Notes under the pieces: model-generated
Databases searched by the model: none
What the model was told of the DNA's origin: nothing
What the model saw: the letters and a program-made list of their open reading frames with translations, nothing else
Position numbers and translations under genes: made by a program
Source of the DNA: Lachnospiraceae bacterium
GTDB taxonomy: Bacteria > Bacillota > Clostridia > Lachnospirales > Lachnospiraceae
NCBI GenBank assembly: GCA_028706005.1
Contig: JAQWCI010000005.1
Coordinates: 1 to 40,335 of the forward strand
Reading direction: 5' to 3'
Length of the DNA stretch: 40,335 nt
Part shown: in pieces, positions 7,270-15,108 of the stretch
Layout: every line of letters starts with the position of its first letter
Position numbering within the stretch: the stretch's first letter is position 1

Positions 7270-8565
7270 TCATTTCTTCAGCGGACTTTCACGATAGATG
7301 ATATCTTCTCTTGCCGGGCCGTTCGAGACCATGGTGACAGGGAAGCCTATCTGCTGTTCGATGAAGTTGACATAGTCCTGAGCTTCCTGCGGAAGATCCT
7401 CAAATTTTCTGATTCCGCGGATATCGCTCTTCCATCCCTTGAATGTCTTATATACAGGTTTGCAGCGGTGAAGATCCTTAGTCACAGGGAACTCTGTTAT
7501 CTGTTTGCCGTCAAGTTCATACGCGACGCAGACCGGGATCTCATCGAGATAACCGAGGTCATCAAGGACTGTGAATGCAACATCCGTCGCGCCCTGCACG
7601 CGGCAGCCATATTTGGATGCAACGCAGTCATACCAGCCGACTCTTCTCGGACGCCCTGTAGTAGCTCCGTACTCGCCGCCGTCTCCGCCGTGATTGCGAA
7701 GGAGAACAGCCTCATCTCCGAATATCTCTGAGACGAATTCACCGGCGCCTACCGCTGATGAATATGCCTTGGAAACAACAACGATCTGCTTGATCTCATA
7801 AGGCGGAATTCCGCAGCTCACTGCGCCAAAACCTGCGAGAGGCGATGACGATGTGACCATAGGATATATTCCGTTGTCCGGATCCTTCATTGTGCCGAGC
7901 TGACCTTCGAGGAGAATTGTTTTGCCTGCCTTAATAGCTTCTCCGAGATACTCGCTGACATTTCCGATATATGGCTCGACCTTAGTGCGCTGTTCCCTGA
8001 TCCATTCAAGGAGTCCTGCTCTGTCGATAGGATCGGTATGATAAAGATTTACAAGAAGACAATCCTTGATATCAGCTATACGGTTTATCTTCTCCATGAG
8101 TACATCATCATCCTGATAGAACTCATTGATCTGCCAGCCGATCTTGGAATACTTGTCTGAATAGAATGGAGCTATGCCTGACTTCGTCGAGCCAAAACTC
8201 TTGCCGGCCAGTCTTGCTTCCTCAAGTGTATCGAACAACACGTGATACGGCATCATGACCTGTGCTCTGTCTGATACCATTATCTGAGGCTGCGGTACTC
8301 CTTTATCTGTTATGGATTTCAGCTCATTCATGAACTTTTCAATATCGAAAGCCACTCCCGAACCCATGATATTCATTATGTTCTGATGAAAGGCACCTGA
8401 CGGAACGGTGTGAAGTGCGAATTTGCCATACTCGTTAACTATCGTATGACCTGCATTTGCGCCGCCCTGAAATCTGATGACAACATCAGCGCTGTCAGCC
8501 AGTGTATCAGTGATCTTGCCCTTACCTTCATCGCCCCAGTTTGCTCCAACTACTGCTTTTACCAT
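7270..8565 (-). CDS. purA: Adenylosuccinate synthetase
   Basis: Joins IMP and aspartate using GTP, the first committed step from IMP to AMP. The N-terminal motif VVGANWGDEGKGKITD holds the catalytic Asp and P-loop-like GTP site, GANAGHTIV holds the catalytic His, and IRGIRKFEDLPQEAQDYV is the typical C-terminal segment. The open frame begins at an ATG at 8577, but GGAGGG at 8575-8570 lies inside it, four bases before the ATG at 8565, so I start there: 431 residues, the family's usual length. It lies 144 bases downstream of purB, whose product works on the next step, and has a candidate promoter of its own. It ends at a strong terminator. Confidence 0.96.
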   Translation of the reverse strand: MVKAVVGANWGDEGKGKITDTLADSADVVIRFQGGANAGHTIVNEYGKFALHTVPSGAFHQNIMNIMGSGVAFDIEKFMNELKSITDKGVPQPQIMVSDRAQVMMPYHVLFDTLEEARLAGKSFGSTKSGIAPFYSDKYSKIGWQINEFYQDDDVLMEKINRIADIKDCLLVNLYHTDPIDRAGLLEWIREQRTKVEPYIGNVSEYLGEAIKAGKTILLEGQLGTMKDPDNGIYPMVTSSSPLAGFGAVSCGIPPYEIKQIVVVSKAYSSAVGAGEFVSEIFGDEAVLLRNHGGDGGEYGATTGRPRRVGWYDCVASKYGCRVQGATDVAFTVLDDLGYLDEIPVCVAYELDGKQITEFPVTKDLHRCKPVYKTFKGWKSDIRGIRKFEDLPQEAQDYVNFIEQQIGFPVTMVSNGPAREDIIYRESPLKK

Positions 8566-8577
8566 TTTTCCCTCCAT

Positions 8578-8608
8578 GCCGGAAAATCCGCGTATGCGGT
8601 TTTACGGC
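8578..8608 (-). promoter_or_regulatory. Leader hairpin just before the purA ribosome binding site
   Basis: The RNA can fold GCCG-AAAA-CCGC against GCGG-TTTT-CGGC with a four-base loop, interrupted only by single-base irregularities. The hairpin ends three bases before GGAGGG. No T tract follows, so it is not a terminator. It could modulate translation of purA; no ligand motif is recognised. Confidence 0.45.
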
Positions 8609-8647
8609 TGTGATATGTTGTCGGCGTCTTCTCTGGCACCAAGTGAC

Positions 8648-8681
8648 AGTATATCTTAGGCATATATATAAGTAAAATCAA
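8648..8681 (-). promoter_or_regulatory. Candidate purA promoter(s) in the purB-purA gap
   Basis: Two overlapping solutions exist in an AT-rich patch: TTTACT (8676-8671), 17 bases, TATACT (8653-8648); and TTGATT (8681-8676), 17 bases, TAAGAT (8658-8653). Either would give a leader of roughly 75 bases. purA may also be read through from purB. Confidence 0.45.
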
Positions 8682-8709
8682 TATTTCTGATGGCCATCAT
8701 AAGCTCAAT

Positions 8710-10146
8710 TTATACCGTAATCTCAACCTTCACTCCGAGCTCTTCCTGATTCGCATCCAGCATCGGCTGCACAACTGTCTCAAGGTACTTATCTACCTGG
8801 TGAGGCGCGCAACCCACATAAAGCTGCGGATCCATCTTCTTGTCCATTTCCTCGCGGGTGACGTGGAATTTAGGATTAGCTTCGATGAGTTCGAGCAGGT
8901 TATTGTCGAGTCCTTCTTCCTTGACGCGGCGGCCTGCCTGCATCGACATCTTTCTGATCTCCTCATGGAGTTCCTGGCGGTTCCCGCCGTAACGCTCCAC
9001 TTCATCCATCATTATGTTCTCAGTAGCCATGAACGGAAGCTCTGACAACAGATGTCTCTCGATCATCTTTGGATAAACCTTCATTCCGTCTGTCACATTG
9101 AGGCACAGATCAAGGACTCCGTCGATAGCAAGGAAGCCTTCCGGTACTGAGAGTCTCTTATTTGCTGAATCATCAAGAGTTCTCTCAAACCACTGAGTTC
9201 CCGATGTTATTGCCGGATTCAGTGCGTCCGCCATCACATATCTTGACAGCGAGCATATTCTCTCCGAGCGCATGGGATTTCTCTTATAAGCCATTGCCGA
9301 TGAACCGATCTGAGACTTTTCGAATGGTTCCTCTACTTCCTTGAGATGCTGAAGGAGCCTTATGTCAGTTGCCATCTTCATAGCAGAAGATGCTATCCCT
9401 GCAAGGACATTTACGACCTGAGTATCGACCTTGCGGGAGTATGTCTGTCCTGAAACAGGAACGCATGCCTCAAACCCCATTTTCTCCGCGATCATGGGAT
9501 CCAGTGCGTCCACTTTGTCATAATCCCCGTGAAAGAGCTCGAGGAATGACGCCTGTGTTCCTGTTGTTCCCTTGCTGCCAAGGAGTTTCAAAGAAGCGAT
9601 CATGTGATCGACCTCATCAAGATCGAGCATGAACTCATTGATCCACAGAGTAGCTCTCTTGCCAACTGTTGTCGGCTGTGCAGGCTGGAAATGCGTGAAA
9701 CCAAGGGTCGCCTGATCCTTATACTCATTCGCGAACTTCGCTAATGCACCTATCACACAGATAAGCTTCTTTCTTACAAGAAGCAGTGCCTCTCTCATTA
9801 TGATTATGTCTGTGTTATCTCCGACATAGCAGCTTGTGGCACCGAGATGAATTATTCCTGCCGCCTTGGGGCACTGTTTGCCATATGCATAAACATGGCT
9901 CATCACGTCGTGGCGCACGACCTTCTCACGTTCTCTTGCAACGTCATAATTGATGTCGTCAGCATGTTCCTTCAGCTCAGCTATCTGTTCATCGGTGATG
10001 TCAAGTCCGAGCTCTTTCTCGGTCTCAGCAAGAGCTATCCACAATTTTCTCCAGGTCCTGAACTTCATATCCTGAGAGAATGTGAACTGCATTTCACGGC
10101 TTGCATAGCGCTCTGAGAGCGGGCTTATATAACGATCTGTTGGCAT
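8710..10146 (-). CDS. purB: Adenylosuccinate lyase (long, animal-like form)
   Basis: Catalyses two eliminations of fumarate: SAICAR to AICAR, and adenylosuccinate to AMP. It belongs to the fumarase/aspartase superfamily. The signature is SQIGSSAMAYKRNPMRSERI with the mobile-loop catalytic Ser; the catalytic His is in LGFTHFQPAQPTTVGKR. At 478 residues it is longer than the roughly 430-residue B. subtilis type. Segments such as GATSCYVGDNTD, KGTTGTQASFLELF and WFERTLDDSANKRL match what I remember of vertebrate ADSL closely. GGAGG lies nine bases before the ATG. It sits 89 bases after purF and before purA, so three purine enzymes are in a row. Confidence 0.96.
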   Translation of the reverse strand: MPTDRYISPLSERYASREMQFTFSQDMKFRTWRKLWIALAETEKELGLDITDEQIAELKEHADDINYDVAREREKVVRHDVMSHVYAYGKQCPKAAGIIHLGATSCYVGDNTDIIIMREALLLVRKKLICVIGALAKFANEYKDQATLGFTHFQPAQPTTVGKRATLWINEFMLDLDEVDHMIASLKLLGSKGTTGTQASFLELFHGDYDKVDALDPMIAEKMGFEACVPVSGQTYSRKVDTQVVNVLAGIASSAMKMATDIRLLQHLKEVEEPFEKSQIGSSAMAYKRNPMRSERICSLSRYVMADALNPAITSGTQWFERTLDDSANKRLSVPEGFLAIDGVLDLCLNVTDGMKVYPKMIERHLLSELPFMATENIMMDEVERYGGNRQELHEEIRKMSMQAGRRVKEEGLDNNLLELIEANPKFHVTREEMDKKMDPQLYVGCAPHQVDKYLETVVQPMLDANQEELGVKVEITV

Positions 10147-10235
10147 TTTTCCTAACCTCCATAATTCACTTTATTTGCTGATTGGCACGACTTGGATAGT
10201 CCTGTTCTTCCGGGTGGTGATGTTGTCCACGGAAA

Positions 10236-11741
10236 TCAGTCCAACCGCAGGTCCGGCAGACCTGCGACTGACCCCTCTGACCTCAGTCCTGTCCAGAACT
10301 CATTCTCACCGCGCTGGTCTTCCGACGGCGGGTCAACAGGATACTTACCTGTAAAACACCCATCGCAGCAGCCGAAGCTGCCTCCCACGAGTTCTCTCAG
10401 ACGCGGGATCTCAAGATAGGCAAGTGAATCCGCACCGATAATATTTTTTATCTCATCAACGCTCCTGCCGTATGCTATGAGCTGTTCTCTTGCAGGGACG
10501 TCAGTCCCGAAATAACAGGGCCACAGGAAAGGCGGTGAACTTATTCTGACATGAACTTCTCTTGCTCCGGCATTCCGCAGCATCTGCACGATAAGATCAG
10601 ATGTGGTTCCGCGGACTATCGAGTCATCTACCATGATAACACGTTTCCCGGCGACAGCATCCACTATCGGATTAAGCTTGACCTGAACCGAACTCTCACG
10701 GCTCTTCTGAGTCGGCTTTATAAACGTGCGTCCTACATAAGAATTCTTCATGAAAGCCACGCCGTATGGTATCCCTGACTGCGCCGCATATCCCATTGCC
10801 GCGACATTTCCTGATTCGGGCACTCCCACTACAAGATCCGCATCCACCGGCGAGTCCTGAGCCAGGAACTTTCCAGCCAGGATCCTTGAGTTATATACGC
10901 TGCGTTTCTGGATTGTCGAGTCAGCGCGCGCAAAATAAATATATTCGAATATGCATGTCCCCCACTTATCAGCGGATATGCATCTCGACTTGTCTGAAAT
11001 AATGCTTCCCTCGGCGTCAGGCGTTATTGTGACCACCTCGCCTGGCTCTACGTCCCTTATGAATGTCGCTCCTATCGTATCGAGCGCGCATGATTCAGAT
11101 GCAAGGAACCAGGTATTGTCACGTTTTCCTATGCAAAGAGGTCTGAATCCAAAAGGATCCCTTGCCCCGATCAGTTTTCTCGGCGACATTACCACGAGCG
11201 AATATGCACCCTTCAGCATGTCCATGGTAAGACCTACGGCCTCTTCTACTGTACGGCTCTTCAATCTGTTTCTCGCGATTTCGAATGCTATTACCTCAGA
11301 GTCAATGGTCGTCTGAAATATCGCTCCTGTGTACGCAAGCTGATTCTTAAGTTCATTTGCATTCACAAGATTTCCGTTGTGCGCGATAGCCAGCGTTCCC
11401 TTCACATAATTCAAAACAAGTGGCTGCGCATTTTCTATGGTGCTGCTTCCCGATGTGGAATACCGCACATGTCCGCACCCGATATTTCCCTTAAGCGAAT
11501 CAAGTATCTCCGGCGTGAAAGCTTCATTCACGAGTCCCATTTCCTTGTGGCTCATGACTTTTCCCTTCGGTCCTTCAGTATCACTGACCGCTATGCCGCA
11601 GCTTTCCTGTCCCCGGTGCTGCAGCGAAAGCAGCCCATAATAAATGGTGTGAGCAGCCGTCTGATTTCCATCGAAATCATAGCAGCCGAACACACCACAT
11701 TCTTCACCGGGTCTGTCTTCATATATCCGTGAAAGATCCAT
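10236..11741 (-). CDS. purF: Amidophosphoribosyltransferase (glutamine PRPP amidotransferase)
   Basis: First committed enzyme of purine synthesis, making phosphoribosylamine from PRPP and glutamine. Cys15 in EECGVFG becomes the N-terminal nucleophile after removal of a 14-residue propeptide, so this is the processed B. subtilis type. LLSLQHRGQESCGIAV and GNIGCGHVRYSTSG form the glutaminase site. The PRPP loop is VIMVDDSIVRGTTSD. Cysteines in GTCIFEYIYFA, WPCYFGTD and GCCDGCFTG are placed as the four ligands of the 4Fe-4S cluster of that type, which suits an anaerobe and oxygen-sensitive regulation. 501 residues; GAGG precedes the ATG. It has its own promoter downstream of the ABC ATPase gene. 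Confidence 0.96.
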   Translation of the reverse strand: MDLSRIYEDRPGEECGVFGCYDFDGNQTAAHTIYYGLLSLQHRGQESCGIAVSDTEGPKGKVMSHKEMGLVNEAFTPEILDSLKGNIGCGHVRYSTSGSSTIENAQPLVLNYVKGTLAIAHNGNLVNANELKNQLAYTGAIFQTTIDSEVIAFEIARNRLKSRTVEEAVGLTMDMLKGAYSLVVMSPRKLIGARDPFGFRPLCIGKRDNTWFLASESCALDTIGATFIRDVEPGEVVTITPDAEGSIISDKSRCISADKWGTCIFEYIYFARADSTIQKRSVYNSRILAGKFLAQDSPVDADLVVGVPESGNVAAMGYAAQSGIPYGVAFMKNSYVGRTFIKPTQKSRESSVQVKLNPIVDAVAGKRVIMVDDSIVRGTTSDLIVQMLRNAGAREVHVRISSPPFLWPCYFGTDVPAREQLIAYGRSVDEIKNIIGADSLAYLEIPRLRELVGGSFGCCDGCFTGKYPVDPPSEDQRGENEFWTGLRSEGSVAGLPDLRLD

Positions 11742-11793
11742 ATAAGCCTCACTCCCCGAAGCTAAAGTGTTTTTTCATCAAACTGCACTACCG

Positions 11794-11822
11794 AGTATAA
11801 TCCATGAACCTCAAGCCCGCAA
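11794..11822 (-). promoter_or_regulatory. Promoter of purF
   Basis: -35 TTGCGG (11822-11817), 17 bases, -10 TATACT (11799-11794, five of six). The -35 overlaps the 3' end of the ABC ATPase gene, and transcription would start about 45 bases before purF. I see no palindrome resembling a PurR operator. Confidence 0.55.
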
Positions 11823-12563
11823 CTTTCCGACAAAACTCTGCACTCTGGCATTGTCTGTCGAGAACAGATCCTTCGGCGTACCCTCCGCCTGAATATATCC
11901 ATTCTCCATGAATATGATCCAGTCTGAAAGCTCCCTCGCAAATTCCATCTCATGCGTCACAATTACCATTGTCATATGCTGACTTGCAAGCTCTTTTATT
12001 ACCCTAAGCACTTCCGCCGTGAGCTCCGGGTCAAGCGCCGATGTGGGCTCATCAAAGAAAAGTATCTGCGGATCAAGTGCAAGCGCCCTCGCTATTGAGA
12101 CTCTCTGCTGCTGTCCTCCGGAAAGCTGACATGGATACTTGTCCCTGTGATCCGTAAGACCGAGACTCTTTAGCAGCTCCATAGCCCTGCTCTCGGCATT
12201 CTCTTTTGTTTTGCCTGCTATCAACTGTGGTGCAACAATATTCTTCAGTACAGAATAATGTGGGAACAGATTGAAGTTCTGGAAAACAAGTCCTATGTTG
12301 CGCTTTATCTCTTTGAGGTCCTGCTGGGATGCGTATACACATCTGCCGTCTTCCTCACGTGCAGCGTAACGTCCGAGATAAACGAGATCTCCGCCATCCA
12401 TCCTCTCCAGCATGGTCGCGCATCTGAGCAGCGTCGATTTTCCTGATCCCGACGGGCCGATTATCGACAGGACCTCACCCTCGTTTACTGAAAGCGAAAT
12501 ATCAGAGATGACTCCGACTCCGTCAAAACTTTTCTTTATGTGATTCATTTCGAGAATTTTCAT
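11811..12563 (-). CDS. Polar amino-acid ABC transporter ATPase (GlnQ type)
   Basis: ATP-hydrolysing subunit of an amino-acid importer, 250 residues. Walker A is GPSGSGKST (about 35-43), the Q-loop is GLVFQNFNLFPH, the ABC signature is [15 protein letters not shown], Walker B is ILFFDEPTSALDPE, and the H-loop is VIVTHEM. The LFPHYSVLKNI segment is typical of the GlnQ/HisP/ArtP subfamily. It is the last gene of a binding protein, permease, ATPase unit. A short insert with GRYAAREEDGRCVYASQQ lies between Walker A and the Q-loop. The actual amino acid cannot be told from the ATPase. Confidence 0.95.
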   Translation of the reverse strand: MKILEMNHIKKSFDGVGVISDISLSVNEGEVLSIIGPSGSGKSTLLRCATMLERMDGGDLVYLGRYAAREEDGRCVYASQQDLKEIKRNIGLVFQNFNLFPHYSVLKNIVAPQLIAGKTKENAESRAMELLKSLGLTDHRDKYPCQLSGGQQQRVSIARALALDPQILFFDEPTSALDPELTAEVLRVIKELASQHMTMVIVTHEMEFARELSDWIIFMENGYIQAEGTPKDLFSTDNARVQSFVGKLRA

Positions 12564-12601
12564 TTAATCGTGACCTCTTGTATCAAATATCAGGATGATA
12601 T

Positions 12602-13255
12602 TCATATCCTGTAATAGTCATATTTTTTCTCTATCCACGCGCAGCCCCAGGCGACAAGTGCGTTGAATATGTAATAGAAAAGCCCTGCTGCCATCAGTGG
12701 CATGAGTGACGCTTCCTTCGCCGATATTTGTTTTGCTATCGTGAACATCTCAGCCGTAGCGATTGCGAAGGCAAGAGAAGTGTCCTTTACAAGCGTGATT
12801 ACCTCATTTGTCACAGGCGGAAGTACGCGCTTTATGACCTGCGGAAGAATGATGTGGAAAAATGTCTGGCTTCTGTTGTAGCCGAGCACGTTCGCCGCTT
12901 CATACTGCCCGTGAGGCACTGACTTAAATCCAGAGCGGTAGATTTCCGCGAAGTATGCCGCATAGTTGAGCGAGAATGCTATTATCACCGCTATGAATCT
13001 GTATGACGAAGAAATATTGATATGGAAAACATAATATGGAGCAAAATATATGACTATTATCTGCAGCATCAGCGGTGTTCCGCGCATGATCGAAATGTAG
13101 ACCATCATTATGGCGGAAACGACTTTATTTGCGCTCATTCTGAGCAGCACAACAAGCATGCCAAGTGGCATTGAGAAAAGAAGTGTCAGCAGAAATATCG
13201 CGACAGTGATACCCATGCCGCCCATAAGTTGTGTAAAGACCGTAACTAAACTCAT
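12602..13255 (-). CDS. Amino-acid ABC transporter permease (GlnP/HisM type)
   Basis: Inner-membrane permease of 217 residues with about five transmembrane segments. The family hallmark MRGTPLMLQ lies at the end of the second membrane segment, and the cytoplasmic EAA loop is EAANVLGYNRSQTFFHIILP, which docks with the ATPase. There is only one permease gene in the unit, so it probably forms a homodimer. It lies 38 bases upstream of the ATPase and 76 bases downstream of the binding-protein gene. Confidence 0.94.
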   Translation of the reverse strand: MSLVTVFTQLMGGMGITVAIFLLTLLFSMPLGMLVVLLRMSANKVVSAIMMVYISIMRGTPLMLQIIVIYFAPYYVFHINISSSYRFIAVIIAFSLNYAAYFAEIYRSGFKSVPHGQYEAANVLGYNRSQTFFHIILPQVIKRVLPPVTNEVITLVKDTSLAFAIATAEMFTIAKQISAKEASLMPLMAAGLFYYIFNALVAWGCAWIEKKYDYYRI

Positions 13256-13331
13256 AAATGCCCCATTCCCAATATGAGCCCACCCTCAGGCAGGCTCACA
13301 ACTCATATCAACTTCTGCTTGATCTGTTTCA

Positions 13332-14123
13332 TTATTTGCCGATGCAGAGGCTGTCCGGAATTCCATAATCAGCATAATTATCGGCAATCTTTGCAATCGT
13401 TCCGTCATCAGCCATTTCGTTAAGAGTCTTCTGGACCTCATCGCGAAGTTCCGTATTTCCGAGCTTGAATCCTACTGCGTACTGTTCTGTTGAAAGATGC
13501 TCATCAAGGATCTTGAATCCCTCACCTCTCTGATTGATCTGATAGTTAGCCACGCCTATATCGATTGCAACTGCATCTATAGCTCCCTGCTCAAGATCCA
13601 TGAACGCTGTGTTGTAGTCAGCATACTGCGTCATTTTTCCGAATGTCGCTGCAAGATCCGCACTGTCGCCCTCGAGAGCTGCAAGTGCGCTCGAATCCTT
13701 CTGGACGCCTACAGTTTTGCCTGCAAGATCTGCCTGGCTCGCGATTCCTCCGTCAGTCGGAACAACAAAGACCTGGCTGTTATCGATGTAAGGCTCTGTC
13801 CATGTGTACTGATCCTCACGGCCTGTGACAGTGAATCCGTTCCAGATACAGTCAATAGTGCCCGCTTCGAGCTCTGCATCCTTGGAATCCCAGTCTATCG
13901 GCTGCTTGACAAGTGTCCAGCCATTGCGCGTGCAGACCTCCTGTGCGAGATCCAGGTCAAAACCTGTGTACTCACCGTCATCCCCCATAAATCCGTAAGG
14001 CGGGAACTCCGCATCAAAACCTACTGTAAATGTTTTGTCTTTGCTCTTAGAGCCGCACCCTGCAAGCAATCCTGCTGACATTACTGCGACCAGCGCCAAT
14101 GCAAGAATCCTTTTCTTTTTCAT
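13332..14123 (-). CDS. Amino-acid ABC transporter substrate-binding lipoprotein
   Basis: Type 2 periplasmic-binding-fold protein, 263 residues, that captures an amino acid outside the cell. A lipoprotein signal peptide (MKKKRILALALVAVMSAGLL) ends in the lipobox LLAGC with Cys22 as anchor. The mature part starts FTVGFDAEFPPYGFM, the standard family opening; YTGFDLDLAQEV and GTIDCIWNGFTVTGRE follow, then a domain crossover near EPYIDNSQVFVV. GGAGGAG precedes the ATG. It is first in the operon, as expected for the most abundant component. The ligand is predicted only as a polar or cationic amino acid. Confidence 0.95.
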   Translation of the reverse strand: MKKKRILALALVAVMSAGLLAGCGSKSKDKTFTVGFDAEFPPYGFMGDDGEYTGFDLDLAQEVCTRNGWTLVKQPIDWDSKDAELEAGTIDCIWNGFTVTGREDQYTWTEPYIDNSQVFVVPTDGGIASQADLAGKTVGVQKDSSALAALEGDSADLAATFGKMTQYADYNTAFMDLEQGAIDAVAIDIGVANYQINQRGEGFKILDEHLSTEQYAVGFKLGNTELRDEVQKTLNEMADDGTIAKIADNYADYGIPDSLCIGK

Positions 14124-14178
14124 AATCTCCTCCTCGACGGAGCGTTGTCTGCTCCTTAATATGCTGTTCCCTGTTCGC

Positions 14179-14208
14179 TTTAGTGATTTATCAGTTTATC
14201 GCACTAAA
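14179..14208. repeat. Inverted repeat over the transporter promoter
   Basis: TTTAGTG (14179-14185) and CACTAAA (14202-14208), a perfect seven-base inverted repeat with a 16-base centre. It covers the spacer and -10 of the proximal promoter for the amino-acid transporter, a position suited to a repressor operator. The regulator is not in the window as far as I can tell. Confidence 0.4.
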
Positions 14209-14255
14209 CTGTCAGGGACGGCATTATCCTACCATGCACCGGCATGAAACGTCAA
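14187..14255 (-). promoter_or_regulatory. Tandem candidate promoters of the amino-acid transporter operon
   Basis: Distal: TTGACG (14255-14250), 18 bases, TAGGAT (14231-14226). Proximal: CTGACA (14215-14210), 17 bases, GATAAA (14192-14187). Both point to the binding-protein gene at 14123. No T-box or riboswitch structure is visible in the remaining leader of about 60 to 100 bases. Confidence 0.5.
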
Positions 14256-14265
14256 GACACTTATC

Positions 14266-15108
14266 TCATGCCATGCGGCTCACATTTGTCCTGTAATTAT
14301 CTCTAAGGTTCTTTACAGTAGCTTCGATTTCCTCATCAAACTGCTGATCAGGGTAGCAGGTCTTCTTCATTTCCCTCAGATGTTCTATTTGTTTTGTCCC
14401 CGGCTGATCATCATATGTACTGCCGGCCTCATCCATCATCTTCTCAAGTTCCAGCGAATATTCATATGACTCTGGATGTCTTGTGACAAATGAAACATAA
14501 TCCGTATCCGGGAGGTACATTCTTATAGCAGCAAGATAATCAAGATAATATTTCTTTTCGTCAGAAAGCGTATATGCCCTCTGGAAGCATTCTGCAGCCA
14601 TCGAGAAATTATAAAGTCCGGCAAAGATCACTCCCCTGCTGTGCTCTATCCTCGCCCTCAGCTTTCGCTCAGCTTCAGGAAGTTCATCAAGTATACGCTC
14701 ATACTCAGCCAATGCCTGATAGAAGCGTCCGCTGTCCATAAGGTAATCGGCCCTGGCCTCCATCTGTTCATATGCTTCAAGCCCTTCTCCGGCACGTATG
14801 ATACTTATAGTGTCAGCGGCATTTTTCTCAGGAAGGAAATCTGCCGTTTTGAGTATCTGCTCGCAGAAATCAGGCACCGCACCATCGCCGCCTGTAATGA
14901 TTGCTCCCAGTGTCCTTGCAAGTTCCGGCAAGGCACACTCGTCACCCAGCCATGACACAAGTCCTGCATCAAGAATATTATTATCTATGAATTGAGCGCT
15001 CTTCTCTATGCAGTAACATAATTCCTCAATGGAATAAATGTTCCTGCCGAACCACTCAAGGCGATATGGCGTATCTGCGCGTTTTCCTGATGTAAGTAAT
15101 AGACTCAT
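14266..15108 (-). CDS. TPR-like helical protein, last gene of the htpG chaperone cluster
   Basis: 280 residues with no signal peptide or membrane segment, so cytoplasmic. I do not know a named family. The first half is mixed helical (EWFGRNIYSIEELCYCIEKS). From about residue 115 the pattern is that of tetratricopeptide repeats: ADYLMDSGRFYQALAEYERI, then HSRGVIFAGLYNFSMAAECF, with paired helices and Ala/Gly/Tyr at the usual packing positions. TPR domains commonly dock Hsp90 and Hsp70 tails. Its ATG overlaps the stop of the Hsp70-like gene (ATGA), so the two are translationally coupled and probably made in equal amounts. Role inferred: co-chaperone or adaptor. Confidence 0.85.
   Translation of the reverse strand: MSLLLTSGKRADTPYRLEWFGRNIYSIEELCYCIEKSAQFIDNNILDAGLVSWLGDECALPELARTLGAIITGGDGAVPDFCEQILKTADFLPEKNAADTISIIRAGEGLEAYEQMEARADYLMDSGRFYQALAEYERILDELPEAERKLRARIEHSRGVIFAGLYNFSMAAECFQRAYTLSDEKKYYLDYLAAIRMYLPDTDYVSFVTRHPESYEYSLELEKMMDEAGSTYDDQPGTKQIEHLREMKKTCYPDQQFDEEIEATVKNLRDNYRTNVSRMA

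Noticed and set aside
14124-14265. T-box or amino-acid riboswitch before the transporter
   Set aside because: The leader is too short and lacks the T-box sequence or a terminator/antiterminator pair.
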